Part shown: one piece after another, positions 13,262-23,622 of the stretch
Position numbering within the stretch: the stretch's first letter is position 1
Layout: every line of letters starts with the position of its first letter
Assembly (NCBI GenBank): GCA_949152475.1
Contig: OX424570.1
Span: forward strand, 18,596,694 to 18,660,693
DNA length: 64,000 bases
Direction: 5' to 3'
Origin: Terebella lapidaria
Lineage: Eukaryota; Annelida; Polychaeta; Terebellida; Terebellidae
Translations under genes and position numbers: made by a program
The notes under the pieces: generated by a model
Seen by the model: only the letters and a program-made list of their open reading frames with translations
Told to the model about the DNA's origin: nothing
The model's database searches: none

Positions 13262-16200
13262 TTTGTGGAGTAAGATACGCTACATGGGCCTATTAGGTTA
13301 ATAATAATAATTTAAAAATTTGTGGAGTAAGATACGCTACATGGGCCTATTAGGTTATGTTCATATTTTCATATCTACGACGCCACAGGGACAAGTGTTC
13401 CTATTGTATAAAAATATTAATAATAATAAAATGACCCATGTGCACTGGAAAAGTTTGAATAATACAGCCAATGTAATGGAGGTTTGCACAATGAGGCATT
13501 TCCTTTGGAATCCAGGTGTAGTTTAGTATTAAAGAAAGTACTACTTTTTTGCCTTGAAATTATGCAAGATTTTCCTAGTGAAAATTTGTACATCATGACA
13601 TGAAAGATACTCACTATCATACATATTACCTTCCGAATTGCCAGAATTGTCTTTCCTCCACATAGCTCCAAGAATCTCAGCCTATGAAAAGATTGCCATA
13701 GTTTTTGTAGATTGAAATAATTTTCAATTGAGCATTTCGATTGCAAATTCACTAAGAATATAAATACAAGTGTTTCATACTTCCTGCGTGATGAAGTCCC
13801 CAGCGATAATGCTTTGGAAGTACTGGTATGCATCATTGAGTTTCCTCTCGAAATCCTGCAAGCTACAGTATTCTGTGATAAAATCACAGCAAATAAGTAT
13901 GTAATCAAAAAGGAGCCTGACAGGAACAGTTCAATACAGTGATATTATCTGCTAATTTCTCTATCATTTTAGTGTTGTGCACCACGAAGAATCCATTATG
14001 TTCGTTAACTTGTAAGCATCTACTGGCCAATTTCATGTTATATCGGAACTAGCTGCTAAAATCAGTACCGATTCCAGACAAGACATAGTTCCCACTTGGT
14101 CGGTGAGCCACAATAATAAGCTGTGGCAAACTGTTCGGTGCATGAGGCAATGAGTCGAGGTCGTTCTTACTCAGATGCGGTCTACAAACACCTATGAACC
14201 TGGTGTAATATGCAAAATATATGTTGTGATTATTTGGCAATATTGACCCGTCATTTCCCTATTCCATTAATTCATTGCTTAGTATGATATGTTCTAAACG
14301 AATCACTAGTAGATGAGACACAAGGAAACTGACTTATAGTTAACATACTATTCAACATGCAATCATCAGGCCTGGGTAATTATGTAATTGTAAGAGCAAC
14401 AATAACGATAACATTTTTCCGAGTAACAGTGATATAATAGAAATCAGCTTTTCCAACATTGGTAGTGATAGTACTAGTAATATATCTCAACTGAAATATG
14501 TAATATCTATTACAATCGCTATTACTTTAGTTTATTTACTCTAAATGGGATTATTGGGGACTATTCTGTATTAGGCCATGCCTTTTGTTCTTGCAGCTGG
14601 TCAGACAAACACCAACTGTTTCTTTGTAATTGAGGCATTCCACTCCCTGTCTTGATTTACTATTGAAGGGAGTGAGTGCAGTTATCTATCGAGGCATCAG
14701 TAGGCAGCCACTGAGTGTACCATATGGTCAATTGCAGAAATCACCACATTGATTTGTTTGATAATCTCGATCGCATCTATAGAGGTTCAGACTTAAAGAG
14801 CATTGTGATCATAATTACAGGTGTTGTAAAATGCTATATCAATTTTGATTTGATAATCCTGGTCCGTAATAGAGTTTACCAGAATTTATACTTCTTATAT
14901 TTAAAACCAAACATGCAAAAATCCAGCTACGACGGTGTGTGACTGTTGATCAAGACTGATGCTGATTTTGTAATCGTTCTATATTGAATGCAATGACAAT
15001 ATTTGTCTCATGAATGCATTAGGCCAAAAAAAAAATTCTATGTTTCTGGTTATCGCGCGCGTCACTCCAAACCCCGCGCATCATTTCCTTTTTAAAAAAA
15101 AAATCGCGCGCATCACCTAAAATACCGCGCGTCACTTCGTTTTTTATATTTTTTTTTACCGCCGCCCTCGACATTTGGTTATTGAATGATAAAAATGATA
15201 AAAGAGCACATACAGTGTCATATTCTACATGTTTTACAATCAGTAGCAGTTATTAAGCTATGCAAATTTGTGAGTTGTGTTTGTGTTGAAGAACATAGGC
15301 TTATTAAAAGTTCATCAATACATAAATGTAGCCGTGTTCGTGTTGTGTTGTGTGTCAGCTCAAATATCACAAACGATGATATTAATAACAATATAGATTT
15401 AGTCGGTGCGGCAATTTGAAAGCAATAATAATGTCAAGTGAGTAACTGTGCGGTGTAATCGTCAATAGTTTGCAAATCGCGGCTACGAACGGGTAACGAA
15501 CTGTTTTATACGTGCGCGGCCGGCAATACTTACCTGTTATCACATCCATGGGATGAATGAAATGCAGATGCAAATTGGTATGAATATGGACGAAAGGAAT
15601 TAATAAAACACGGAAGCAACTTGGACAACCTTATGTACAACACATGCGTAATGCTACAAAGCATCAGGGCAACATAAATCTTAGGTAATATGAAGTTTAT
15701 CAAAGAATACAAATGTTTTGTTTAGAATATAAAATAAAAACAGTAGGATGTTCTATTTAACATATATAGGTGTTTTACTGAGGCAAATGTAGCTTTCATG
15801 GCTTCGGTTAACACGACTCGTGCCGATTTAGGAAAAAAAAAAGAAAAAAAAAAATTCGCATCACCGCATCACTTTTGGAAGACCATTGTAACCAGAAACA
15901 TAGAATTTTTTTTTTTTGGCCTTAATTGTCGCTGGTTTGGTTGAACGATATGTGTTGTGAAATCTGACTTCAAAGAGTAATAATAATTACTTTTCAAACA
16001 TAAAGTAATTGTAATAGTAATAGGTCAAATTCTGATGTAATATAATAGATTACAATTACTTATATAATAGATTACATTTTACATATAGATTACATTGAAC
16101 TCTAAATTTAGAGTAATAGTAATTGCTACAAAAGTAATAAAATAGATTACTTTCCAAAAATAAGGTAGTTGTAAAAGTAATAGGTCATATTCTGAAGTAA

Positions 16201-18316
16201 TAGTAATATAATAGATTACATTTCAAAGTAATTGATCCCAGACCTGACACTCATTATGATATTCATAATCACCGTGCTCGCATGGAATCAGTGGTACAAT
16301 CCCAAGCCCAGAGGATGAATTTCTCATTGAGCAGCTGGGAACCACTTTCAGAACATAGCAGCTGGGAGCAGTACACGTTTGATGTGATACCCCGAGAGTG
16401 ATGCAGGTAAAGAGCTAGGAGTTTACTCTGTAATATCCATATATTGATATATAAATAATACATGTACTTTCTCAAATGATTAAGGTGAAAAAGTGCCTTG
16501 CTGAACTCGGGTGTAGATTTTCAAAACCTTTTGGGCAAACAACTCATTTAATGGTGTATTACTAATATGTGGAGTGGGTTGGGCATTAGATGAGGTGCCG
16601 TACTTGTAATCCGACTGTAATGGGTTCGATTCTCAGGATGACCTGCTATATTTTTCCACTAATACCTTTACCACTGTAAAGGATATATCTACACCCGAGA
16701 ATAAGTGAAAGCTGGTTGTATACTGAGTGATAGTATAGCACTTCAAGTGGAGCTGCTTGGGTAGGTAACTCACTAAAGTGATACTGTTATGTATAAAGCG
16801 CCTTTGAGGCAAGACGTTGTATGAAATGTGATAATACTTCAACATGACTTACATTATCTGACTGGCGAAATGCATCATCGAGAGAACCATTGTAAACGTT
16901 TGGGATAAAATTATTCTGATCAGAACAAAAAATTGTGGCCAACTCCTGCCGAAAGCGGCCAGAAACTGATTCTGATGGTTCATCATCTGGAACTGGGAAA
17001 TAAATATATAGTTATGTAGCGTTATGACGTGGTCGCTACTGTAGCGTTATGACGTGGTGGCTACATTGGTAGTGACACCACAGTTATGACGCTACAGTTA
17101 TGTTTAAACATAAATAGATTGATGTTCAAAGTTCATACTCATGGTGTATTGATTGCTATACCAAATACACCTGGCATATCAATAGCAAGAGCACATATTA
17201 TGAAAACATGGTGCTTCATTCTGATTTGGACACCATAAGACAATGTCACGTAGACCTTTGGTGTAAAAAATAATTCATGTTAAACTCTTCTGTGTGATCC
17301 AGCTATTTAAGCTTACCAAAAGGACCTATTGCAGCAGCTGGACGTTCGATCTGGAGGATAAATGCAAAATTCCAAGCAGTGAATCCCAAGTAAGCAATGG
17401 CTAGGGTACCAATATTCCAGTGTTTGCATAAATCTCAAATAGATTGTTTGTACAATACATTTTTGTAGAAGATATTATTTACCTGAAATAGCTCAGCAAA
17501 TCAACGGTCATTTTCCAAAGAAAACAATGTTTTTTTTTACAAATTAATGATTGACAGCAGTGCGCTGATACATGCACTCCTCAAAGATACCAGATAACTC
17601 TATTCAAACTCGATATATCCTAAATGTATTTGCAGTAGACTAGTCAAAATGATCCTATTAAATGACTATTAACGTATCCCATGTCTCTGACACATTCATT
17701 GTCACACACACTGACTTTCACCTCAACACGACAATCCCACATTTTCACTCCATTGGAAGTCACTTTTTTGGTGGGAATCAAACAGAGGATATATATCATG
17801 TTAACTGACCTCAGGACTCGTGTCAATACACCAAACATCATCAGCGGTATCGTCGTCATCATCACCATCATACAGGCTCGTGGTTTCCAACTGAAATAAT
17901 GCAGTATTTCTTTTTCAACTTCCAAAATGCCTAATACAATGCCCGATATGATAAACATTAAAGCTATTATCAGAGTATATGATATCTTGATTTCTGAAGA
18001 TGTATTATGTCTGTGTAATATGTTGTCTCTAGTACGTATTGGAGTAGTAATTCGTCATCTTTCTCTATGAGTGGGTATTTATGCACTTGTCATATATCTA
18101 TCAGTTGTCTTCTTTTTCCATCAGGTGTATAGTAGAAACAACTACATTTCACACACTGTCCCTTATGACGCCAGTCATAACTATTTGGTCGGGCTTTGTT
18201 TCTACTTCAAGATGTTGTATTTTACGTTTGCTATTGTCATCGTCGAAATCTAATTGTGTTGGTGTAAATAGATTGACACTTACATTCTCTGTATCATGGT
18301 CGTGTTCGGAATCCAT
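8127..18316 (-). CDS. UAS-domain / pseudo-OTU fusion protein, 11 exons, unit A
   Basis: Reconstructed exons in transcription order: 18284-18316, 17810-17890, 17317-17350, 16853-16992, 16273-16427, 14069-14199, 13781-13872, 13630-13681, 9110-9360, 8672-8942, 8127-8173. Every junction has GT/AG ends and matching phase; total 1287 bases, 428 residues. A TAA lies in frame upstream of the chosen ATG. Residues 1-40 are acidic (MDSEHDHDTEN, DDDDD). Residues ~70-190 form a UAS domain as in FAF1/FAF2: NGSLDDAF, LLALYLHHS, SNVYCSQLLC, LNEKFILWAWDCT, LPQLIIV. A helical linker follows (DFERKLNDAYQYFQ). Residues ~245-420 match an OTU fold (TFFQIVADQI, PGELRNDVVDFLL, WDEYCSEM, LGHI), but the DGxC motif reads IGGT and the active-site HY reads QF, so protease activity is unlikely. 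Inferred role: ubiquitin or lipid-binding adaptor. An alternative last exon frame exists (7961-8221) but does not fit the phase. Confidence 0.85.
9485..10994. repeat. Foldback left arm, composite tandem repeat, unit A
   Basis: Modules of ~50-62 bases each begin with CCGACTGCAGAC. Module a continues AATGATATAGTACATGATGG and ends GACCGTCCGACAGT. Module b continues ATCTCAATACTAAAGGGT and ends CAGACCAT or CGACCAACCGACAGT. They alternate as ~115-base dimers. All long open frames in this stretch derive from the period. Confidence 0.85.
10995..12166. other. Foldback spacer
   Basis: Unique AT-rich DNA between the arms. It holds two perfect short hairpins (11760-11795 and 11928-11955) and no coding frame of note. 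It is almost identical in unit B. Confidence 0.6.
11928..11955. repeat. Perfect 11-bp hairpin in the foldback spacer
   Basis: GAACAAAGCCT, a 6-base loop (gaagaa), then AGGCTTTGTTC. A second hairpin lies upstream at 11760-11795 (AAGACGTAAC with GTTACGTCTT). Both are conserved in unit B. Confidence 0.7.
12167..13211. repeat. Foldback right arm, inverted tandem repeat, unit A
   Basis: The same modules as the left arm in reverse orientation (GTCTGCAGTCGG at each module boundary). The arm starts with a perfect 140-base tandem duplication (12268-12407 and 12408-12547) and ends in an AAT/ATT microsatellite at 13212-13257. Confidence 0.85.
13212..13257. repeat. (AAT)n microsatellite
   Basis: A run of AAT triplets with one ATT interruption joins the right arm to the outer inverted end of the foldback element. 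Confidence 0.9.
14367..16246. mobile_element. hAT-like non-autonomous element, unit A
   Basis: Ends are CAGGCCTGGG (14367) and, inverted, CCCAGACCTG (to 16246), in the style of hAT termini. Flanking octamers gcaatcat and acactcat match at 6 of 8 positions, like an aged 8-base target duplication. Subterminal regions are rich in TTAC/GTAAT motifs, especially 15970-16230 with repeated ATAGATTACA. No transposase is seen. It lies in intron 5 of the UAS-OTU gene and is interrupted by the MITE at 15022-15921. Confidence 0.6.
15022..15921. mobile_element. MITE nested in the hAT-like element, unit A
   Basis: Inverted ends at 15022-15053 and 15889-15921 (GGCC, A-run, ATTCTATGTTTCTGGTTA) are flanked by TTA on both sides. 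The interior has repeated CGCGC(G)CATCAC motifs near both ends, unusually CpG-rich for this window. There is no coding frame. Confidence 0.72.
16571..16645 (+). mobile_element. tRNA-derived SINE head, unit A
   Basis: The sequence resembles a tRNA with a TGT anticodon loop (ACTTGTAATCC) and a good B box (GGGTTCGATTC) about 40 bases after a weak A box (GGGCATTAGATGAGG). The stems do not pair well enough for a working tRNA. A tRNA-unrelated body probably continues to about 16815. It lies in intron 4 of the UAS-OTU gene. Confidence 0.55.
17015..17096. repeat. Direct and inverted repeat cluster in intron 3, unit A
   Basis: A 25-base sequence (core TAGCGTTATGACGTGGT) occurs twice in tandem (17015-17039 and 17040-17064), then nearly inverted at 17069-17096, giving a strong imperfect hairpin. 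TGACGT cores resemble CRE sites, but function is unknown. Confidence 0.6.
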
Positions 18317-18728
18317 AGCGTATCCTCTGTTGATAAATTCCACAGTCTTCGTCGAACACAATTATGATCAAGTCACTTCCTTGTACTGCATGGCATGAAT
18401 TACATTACATGTACTGACACATATATATTATCAAAGCATATGGGAATCCCCCTTCCCTTTGTTGTAATATATATTTAGTCACCAAACACTTCAGAGTGTA
18501 CCAGCGTACCAGTATACCAGCGTTTAGAAGACATCGGTTTACAAACGTAGAATATAGATTACTTAGTAGATCCATACCTGACACATAAAGCCGCGTTGTT
18601 CGATACCTGAATGTTCAGCTGGACCCGTGGAGCAACGCTAATGATTTATTGACTGTATGCACCTCACCATGAATAGATCACGATGCCCTATATCGTGTAT
18701 TTGTCGCTATTTTCAAGAGTATTCACCA
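18317..18728. other. Putative promoter region of the UAS-OTU gene, unit A
   Basis: About 410 bases between the predicted start codon and the 3' end of the LINE. I see no clear TATA box. A TACCAG-rich stretch is at 18498-18525. The LINE lies directly upstream, so any distal promoter would be separated by it. Confidence 0.35.
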
Positions 18729-18877
18729 TAATAATAATAATAATATATCAAACTTTTATAGCGCTTAATTTCGTATAACGAATTCTAAGGCGCAACAGTC
18801 CCGATTAATAACCAATATCATAAAACGTGGTCAGAAATAGTTCGTGATCGAGATGACAACCGGCTGTGTTGAGAAGG

Positions 18878-20336
18878 TTAAGGGGGATAGGCATCCAGAA
18901 ATAGATGCGTCTTAAGCTGAAGCCTGAAACTAGACAGGGTTGGAGCAGAACGAATATCATTTGGTAGGGAATTCCAAAGTGAGGGGCCGTCATAACTCAA
19001 ACTGTTTTGAAATTGAACCTTTGATTTATTAATGGAAGGTTTATAAAGTGGGACATGGAGGAACAGTTTATCAGGATTGCCACGCCTCGTGTTCACTTTA
19101 CATGTGTAGCGAGTTAGGTGATCGTTGAAATATGCAGGTAGTCCCGTATGCAATGATTTATAAATAATTGTTGCGGTTTTAAACTCTATTCTGTGCCTAA
19201 TGGGCAACCAATGTAGTGACCTGAGAACAGGGGTAATATGAGAGAACTTAGATGTCCGAGTGACAATGCGGGCCAAAGTATTCTGAACACATTGTAACTT
19301 ATTCAAATCCCGACTGGATAAAGACCTATACAATGAATTACAATAATCAAGTCTACTACTAACTAGTGCATTAGCCAATGTAATTGTATTGCTTTTCGAG
19401 AGATTACGCCTGATCCTTCTTAGGTCGCGAAGACCCACAAAACATGATTTACAAACAGAAACAACCTGATTGGAGAATGAAAAATCAGAATCAAAAACAA
19501 CACCTAAATTGCGTGCTTTTTCCGTAGGACTGATTTCATTTCCAAGAACATCCACTGGAAAACAATCTGCCATCTTAGCCCTTTGAGACTTGGTACCAAA
19601 CAGGATAAACTCAGTTTTATCTGGATTGAGCTTAAGCTTGTTTGCATTCATCCAGTTTTGGACATCTTTGAGACATTCCTGGAGCGTGACTAGATCCGTA
19701 GCACAATTTGTTTGTGAGAGTGGCATATAAAGCTGAGTATCATCAGCATAGAAATGATAGTTAACCGTATTATGTGCAGAGATTATTTTATGTAGAGGTG
19801 TTGTGTACATGGAAAACAAAATGGGACCAAGAACTGATCCCTGTGGAACACCAAATATTATATCTGCGGGCTCTGAAAGGCTGTCGCCAACCTTAACTGA
19901 TTGGACCCTACCAGACAAATAGGACGAGAACCACTTGCGTGCAGTCCCACCAAAGCCAAACCAAGATGATAGACATTCCAAGAGAACTGTATGGTCGATC
20001 GTGTGGAAAGCAGCCGAAAGATCAAGTAATACCAGAGCAGTCGGCATGCTTTTTGACAACGAAATGTGTATGTCATTCTTTATATTCAACAACGCAGTTT
20101 CTGTTGAGTGGCCGCTCTTGTAGGCAGACTGGAATGGATTACCCAAATTGTTTTTATCCAAGTGTTGTTTAATCTGGGATGCAACCACTCGTTCAACCAG
20201 TTTGGAGATGAAACATAGACCCGATACTGGGCGGTAGTTTTTCATCTCTTCCTTGGATAACGAGGGATTTTTAAGCAATGGAGTAATTACAGCCTGTTTC
20301 AATCTACTAGGCACTAAACCTTCCATCATGGAGCAG
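18878..20336 (-). CDS. LINE reverse transcriptase and C-terminal domain, unit A
   Basis: An open frame from the insertion scar to the stop. RT motifs in order: ITPLLKNPSLSKEEMKNYRPV, GNPFQSAYKSGHSTETALL, LVLLDLSAAF (motif A), FGVPQGSVLGPILF, HFYADDTQLY (catalytic box) and LNPDKTEF. The C-terminus has the L2/CR1 signature HWLPIRHRIEFK and LWNSLPNDIR. After motif A, copy A reads AFHTIDH (codon at 20003-20005) where unit B and the family have AFDTIDH. This is a private change at a conserved but non-primary acidic residue. Confidence 0.9.
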
Positions 20337-20340
20337 TTAA

Positions 20341-23300
20341 GGGGTTGTTACCCTCGCCATATTTTAGTCAGTGAAGCGCACTGAATATTTTTGAAAGTGT
20401 TTTTTCTTGAAGAAATGAACACATATTTCACATAAATGTTATATTATCATGTTATTAACTAATTTAAAGCATTTTACGCGCAGTTATTATGCATCTAATG
20501 TTAAAATTGGTGAAATTGACTACCAAAATTTCGGGACATCCGTTCATGTGGAAAAAGTCGATTACGAATGTTCCAAGTATTTTTCTGAGCATTACTACAT
20601 ATGCTAGTTTATGAGCCGAGAAATATTTTTTTGAAATTCAAATCCATTGCATCACAAATGATTTTTGAAGTTCAGACATTTATTGACAACTAAACATTTC
20701 TCCCAAGTGGCCAGTACAGGCACTATTTTTTAACCCTTCAAGACACTGCCACAGTGAGAGGGAGACTTCAATATCATATGCTCCACTGTGCACAATTCAC
20801 ACTGGCTTTTACATCTAGATTGCCACATGCTAGGGCTTCTGTGTGCATTGGGCCATGACACTACTCTGTTCACCTGATCAATGCAAATAATAACCCGTAT
20901 TTCCAAAGTGACAGTTATAAGTTTAAAACTTCTGGGGAAGTGATATCTTCTTGCATTTGGCAAAATTCATAACACTGTGTTCATCAAATAACTAACAGTA
21001 CATGTATGTATTCACTGACCCTATTGTGCATAATGCTTCTGTCTATGCATACAAACAACACAAACCCCAAGCTGAATACAGGATACATCCTGATCCCAAT
21101 AACATGTAAATGTAAATATCACCAGGCTTTTGATTCATTGTCATCATGATTACATGTGACATTAAAGTATCATTATTGCACATTGGTTGTGTCAACATAA
21201 TTGATGTGAAATTCACACAGTGGTAGCATTTTATTTGTACAATTCATGAGTTATGAATTGAAGCACTTCATCTTTTGACATACATGGATCACAGGTATGA
21301 TATCAAACATACCAGACAAGAAATGTCATGAATAAATAGTGTATTTGGTAGTATACTCTTTATCCATATGTTTATCTTACAAAGTTTGTACATGGAAGGT
21401 AAACAAGAACAAAATAAATCAAATATAATACCACTTGATACACTGCCATTCAAATCTTCATAATGTATTTCTGACCTACACATGTGTATCAATAACAAAT
21501 TTTTGATACATACAATGTGTTGGCCACTTTATCCATTAAAATATAAAATATTATTAATTGGCCATTGAGTCCCCAAATTGCTGTTGTATAAGATATCCAA
21601 TTGTCTTATAGTGACATTACAATACCCAAAATGGTGGTGTGCAATTCTGTACAGGTGTTTCAGAATTACAGATCCAACATGCACTTAATTTGAATTTATA
21701 TATATATTGTTTTAATATACATGTATATATTGGTGCAAACTTTAAAACACAAGTTGTGGTTATGTTTTGACATCCATATTTTTGGGCAACTGAATGATTG
21801 CTCCTGGGTGCCTGTCATTGGGGGATCAGTCAAGTGGTGTGGAGCTGCTATTGCCTGTCTTCTGATTGAAACTTGAACCAGGATTTATGGAGCTTCTGGT
21901 TGTGTTGTCTTCTGGCTGAGCTGTCAGGAAAGTGGTGTGGTGTTGTCAGCAACATCTGGAGTCATCTGGAGTCATAAAAATATGAGATGATGGATTTGTC
22001 AGATCGCACTCTATTCTGTTGCTGATACCAATCACATTGCCTTGAATTGATCATTGGAATAATACAATCGAGTAAACTTCTTGATTTAGAGAAATATATA
22101 TGTTGGTGATATGAATAACTCATATAGTTGCTTATTGATAATTACCTCATATACTTGTGCCAATCAGGGCACCTAATTTAAATTTCTTGACATACATATA
22201 GATATACATCTACATACAGTTTCATTTTGTTTTCGAAATGTATTTAACCACGAACTTATGGAATAGGTACATGTACTCATAGATACTTGATCAGTGTTGA
22301 TAGAGACAGGGCTTCAATATACAGAATGCTTAAATTACGTGTACGTACCTGAACAAATATAATATTATATTATCCTATTTGTGAAAATGAACTCCCAAAG
22401 TGCAAGAAGGTTCGAAAGAGGGTTAATAATCCGCCCCAGTACATGTGCTCGACGATTTTCCGTGTGGTTCCATGCGATCACTGACCGAGACTGGTCTTGA
22501 GCAGCTGGTGAGTATTGCTCTTCACATTGAACTCAAAACCCTGTGCACGGATTTCAACGGCTTTCTCACCGGAGCGAATACAAACTCACGTGGTGAGCGA
22601 TATGTCAGTTATCGTCTGGAATCATGGTTTTCAGTGTTTGTCATTCCCCGATCTACAACAGTTCTTTGTCTATGAACTAATATGTCTTCGATTATGTACA
22701 TATTTCTGGGTTTACCTCCGTCAAATGCCGATATACATGCATAACACATGGGACTGTTGGTGCCTCGCGGGAAAACATTTGGAGACGAAGCTACCGAATC
22801 TCATAGTCGCAAAATATGGTCTTCACAACCGAAGGAAATATTCCGAGGATGACCGCTACTAATTGATATCACAAAACACATGTAATGTGTCGTACTGTGA
22901 TCATTTTTTGCCGTAGTCCCGTTCAGTATTCAGAAAGTGGATTATTTGGTGTGATCAATGGATTATACAGATTACCAGAATCGACATGACCAAAGATAAG
23001 TCTCGCGTAAGGATACATCAAACTTTGACCTGGGAAATATGTAAACACAATTTCGTGGCACCTGACGTTGAAAGTAGCCGATGTTCAGACTCAATTTTAC
23101 GGGGGAAAGCGCATTGTCACATGGCTGTGGATAGCTCGTTATGGAGTCTACGATGTACCAATCCCAAGTAAGTCAGCTATTCTTTGAAAATCATCAACAT
23201 AATGGATGATATTTCAAGTCTGTGTGTTGTCCAAATCCACGTGATATTTTGAAAATGGCGCATTTCGTAAATGTGTCAAAGATAGTCGGGCATTTTGCGA

Positions 23301-23622
23301 CAAATGTAGGCGGTAAATTCAAAAAGTAATTCTCGGCTCATAGACACTGACTGCTCCACTATGTAAAAAGTCGATGTATTCTAAAGATTGCGTGGTTGAT
23401 ATTGTGAACGGATGTACCAACTTTATCGTTCTGATCCGGAATGATCCAGACGTTTCAGGTCGAAGATTGTATTTTTCTAATACAAGAAAGTGACTCCTCT
23501 AGTCACTCCAACTGCAAAAAGTCACTTCGGACTACCAGAAGTTTTATGACAAATGCTCATATTTTGTATGCGGTACTAAAGTCGTGAAATTTACTGCCAA
23601 CAATCGGCAGGGTTTCACCATC
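20341..23622. mobile_element. TTAA-flanked DNA transposon (piggyBac/Kolobok-like), element 1, unit A
   Basis: TTAA at 20337-20340 and 23623-23626 flanks a 3282-base insert. Removing the insert and one TTAA rejoins the LINE frame exactly (ISKLV-NCS-MMEGLVPS). Terminal ~300 bases are degenerate inverted repeats: both ends share ACATCCGTTCA, AAAAGTCGAT and ATGAGCCGAGAA in mirrored order, while the outermost bases match poorly. Minus-strand 20730-20963 has a Cys/His-containing frame (SRCKSQCELCTVEH) and plus-strand 22445-22862 and 22986-23168 are open, but none is a recognisable transposase. TTAA targeting is known for piggyBac and Kolobok. Confidence 0.8.

Larger units (their letters stand above)
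9403..13356. mobile_element. Foldback-type element with minisatellite arms, unit A
   Basis: An outer inverted repeat (9403-9442 and 13314-13356; core GCCCATGTAGCGTATCTTAC) encloses two long arms made of the same short-period tandem repeat in opposite orientation, with a ~1.17 kb unique spacer. The right outer end is itself doubled in tandem (13258-13313 and 13314-13356). This is the architecture of foldback elements such as Drosophila FB and sea urchin TU. No transposase frame is seen, so it is non-autonomous or defective. It lies in intron 8 of the UAS-OTU gene, just upstream of the first OTU exon. Confidence 0.75.

Noticed and set aside
12706-13296. 196-codon open frame and many others of 60-120 codons in 9485-10994, 12167-13211 and their unit B equivalents
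   Set aside because: They are reading frames through the foldback minisatellite modules; the same peptides (such as MSAVGLSDGQKTC) recur with the repeat period.
13417-13908. 163-codon minus-strand frame
   Set aside because: It runs through exons 7 and 8 of the UAS-OTU gene and their introns in other frames; the spliced frame gives the family-like sequence.
16571-16645. Functional tRNA-Thr gene
   Set aside because: Only the anticodon region and B box are tRNA-like; the acceptor stem does not pair and the A box is weak, so a SINE head is more likely.
17644-17958. 104-codon minus-strand frame
   Set aside because: It overlaps exon 2 (17810-17890) out of frame; the acidic reading with proper splice sites fits the gene.
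22445-23168. Transposase frames in TTAA element 1
   Set aside because: The open frames here and at 20730-20963 show no piggyBac DDD or Kolobok/THAP motifs that I can recognise.
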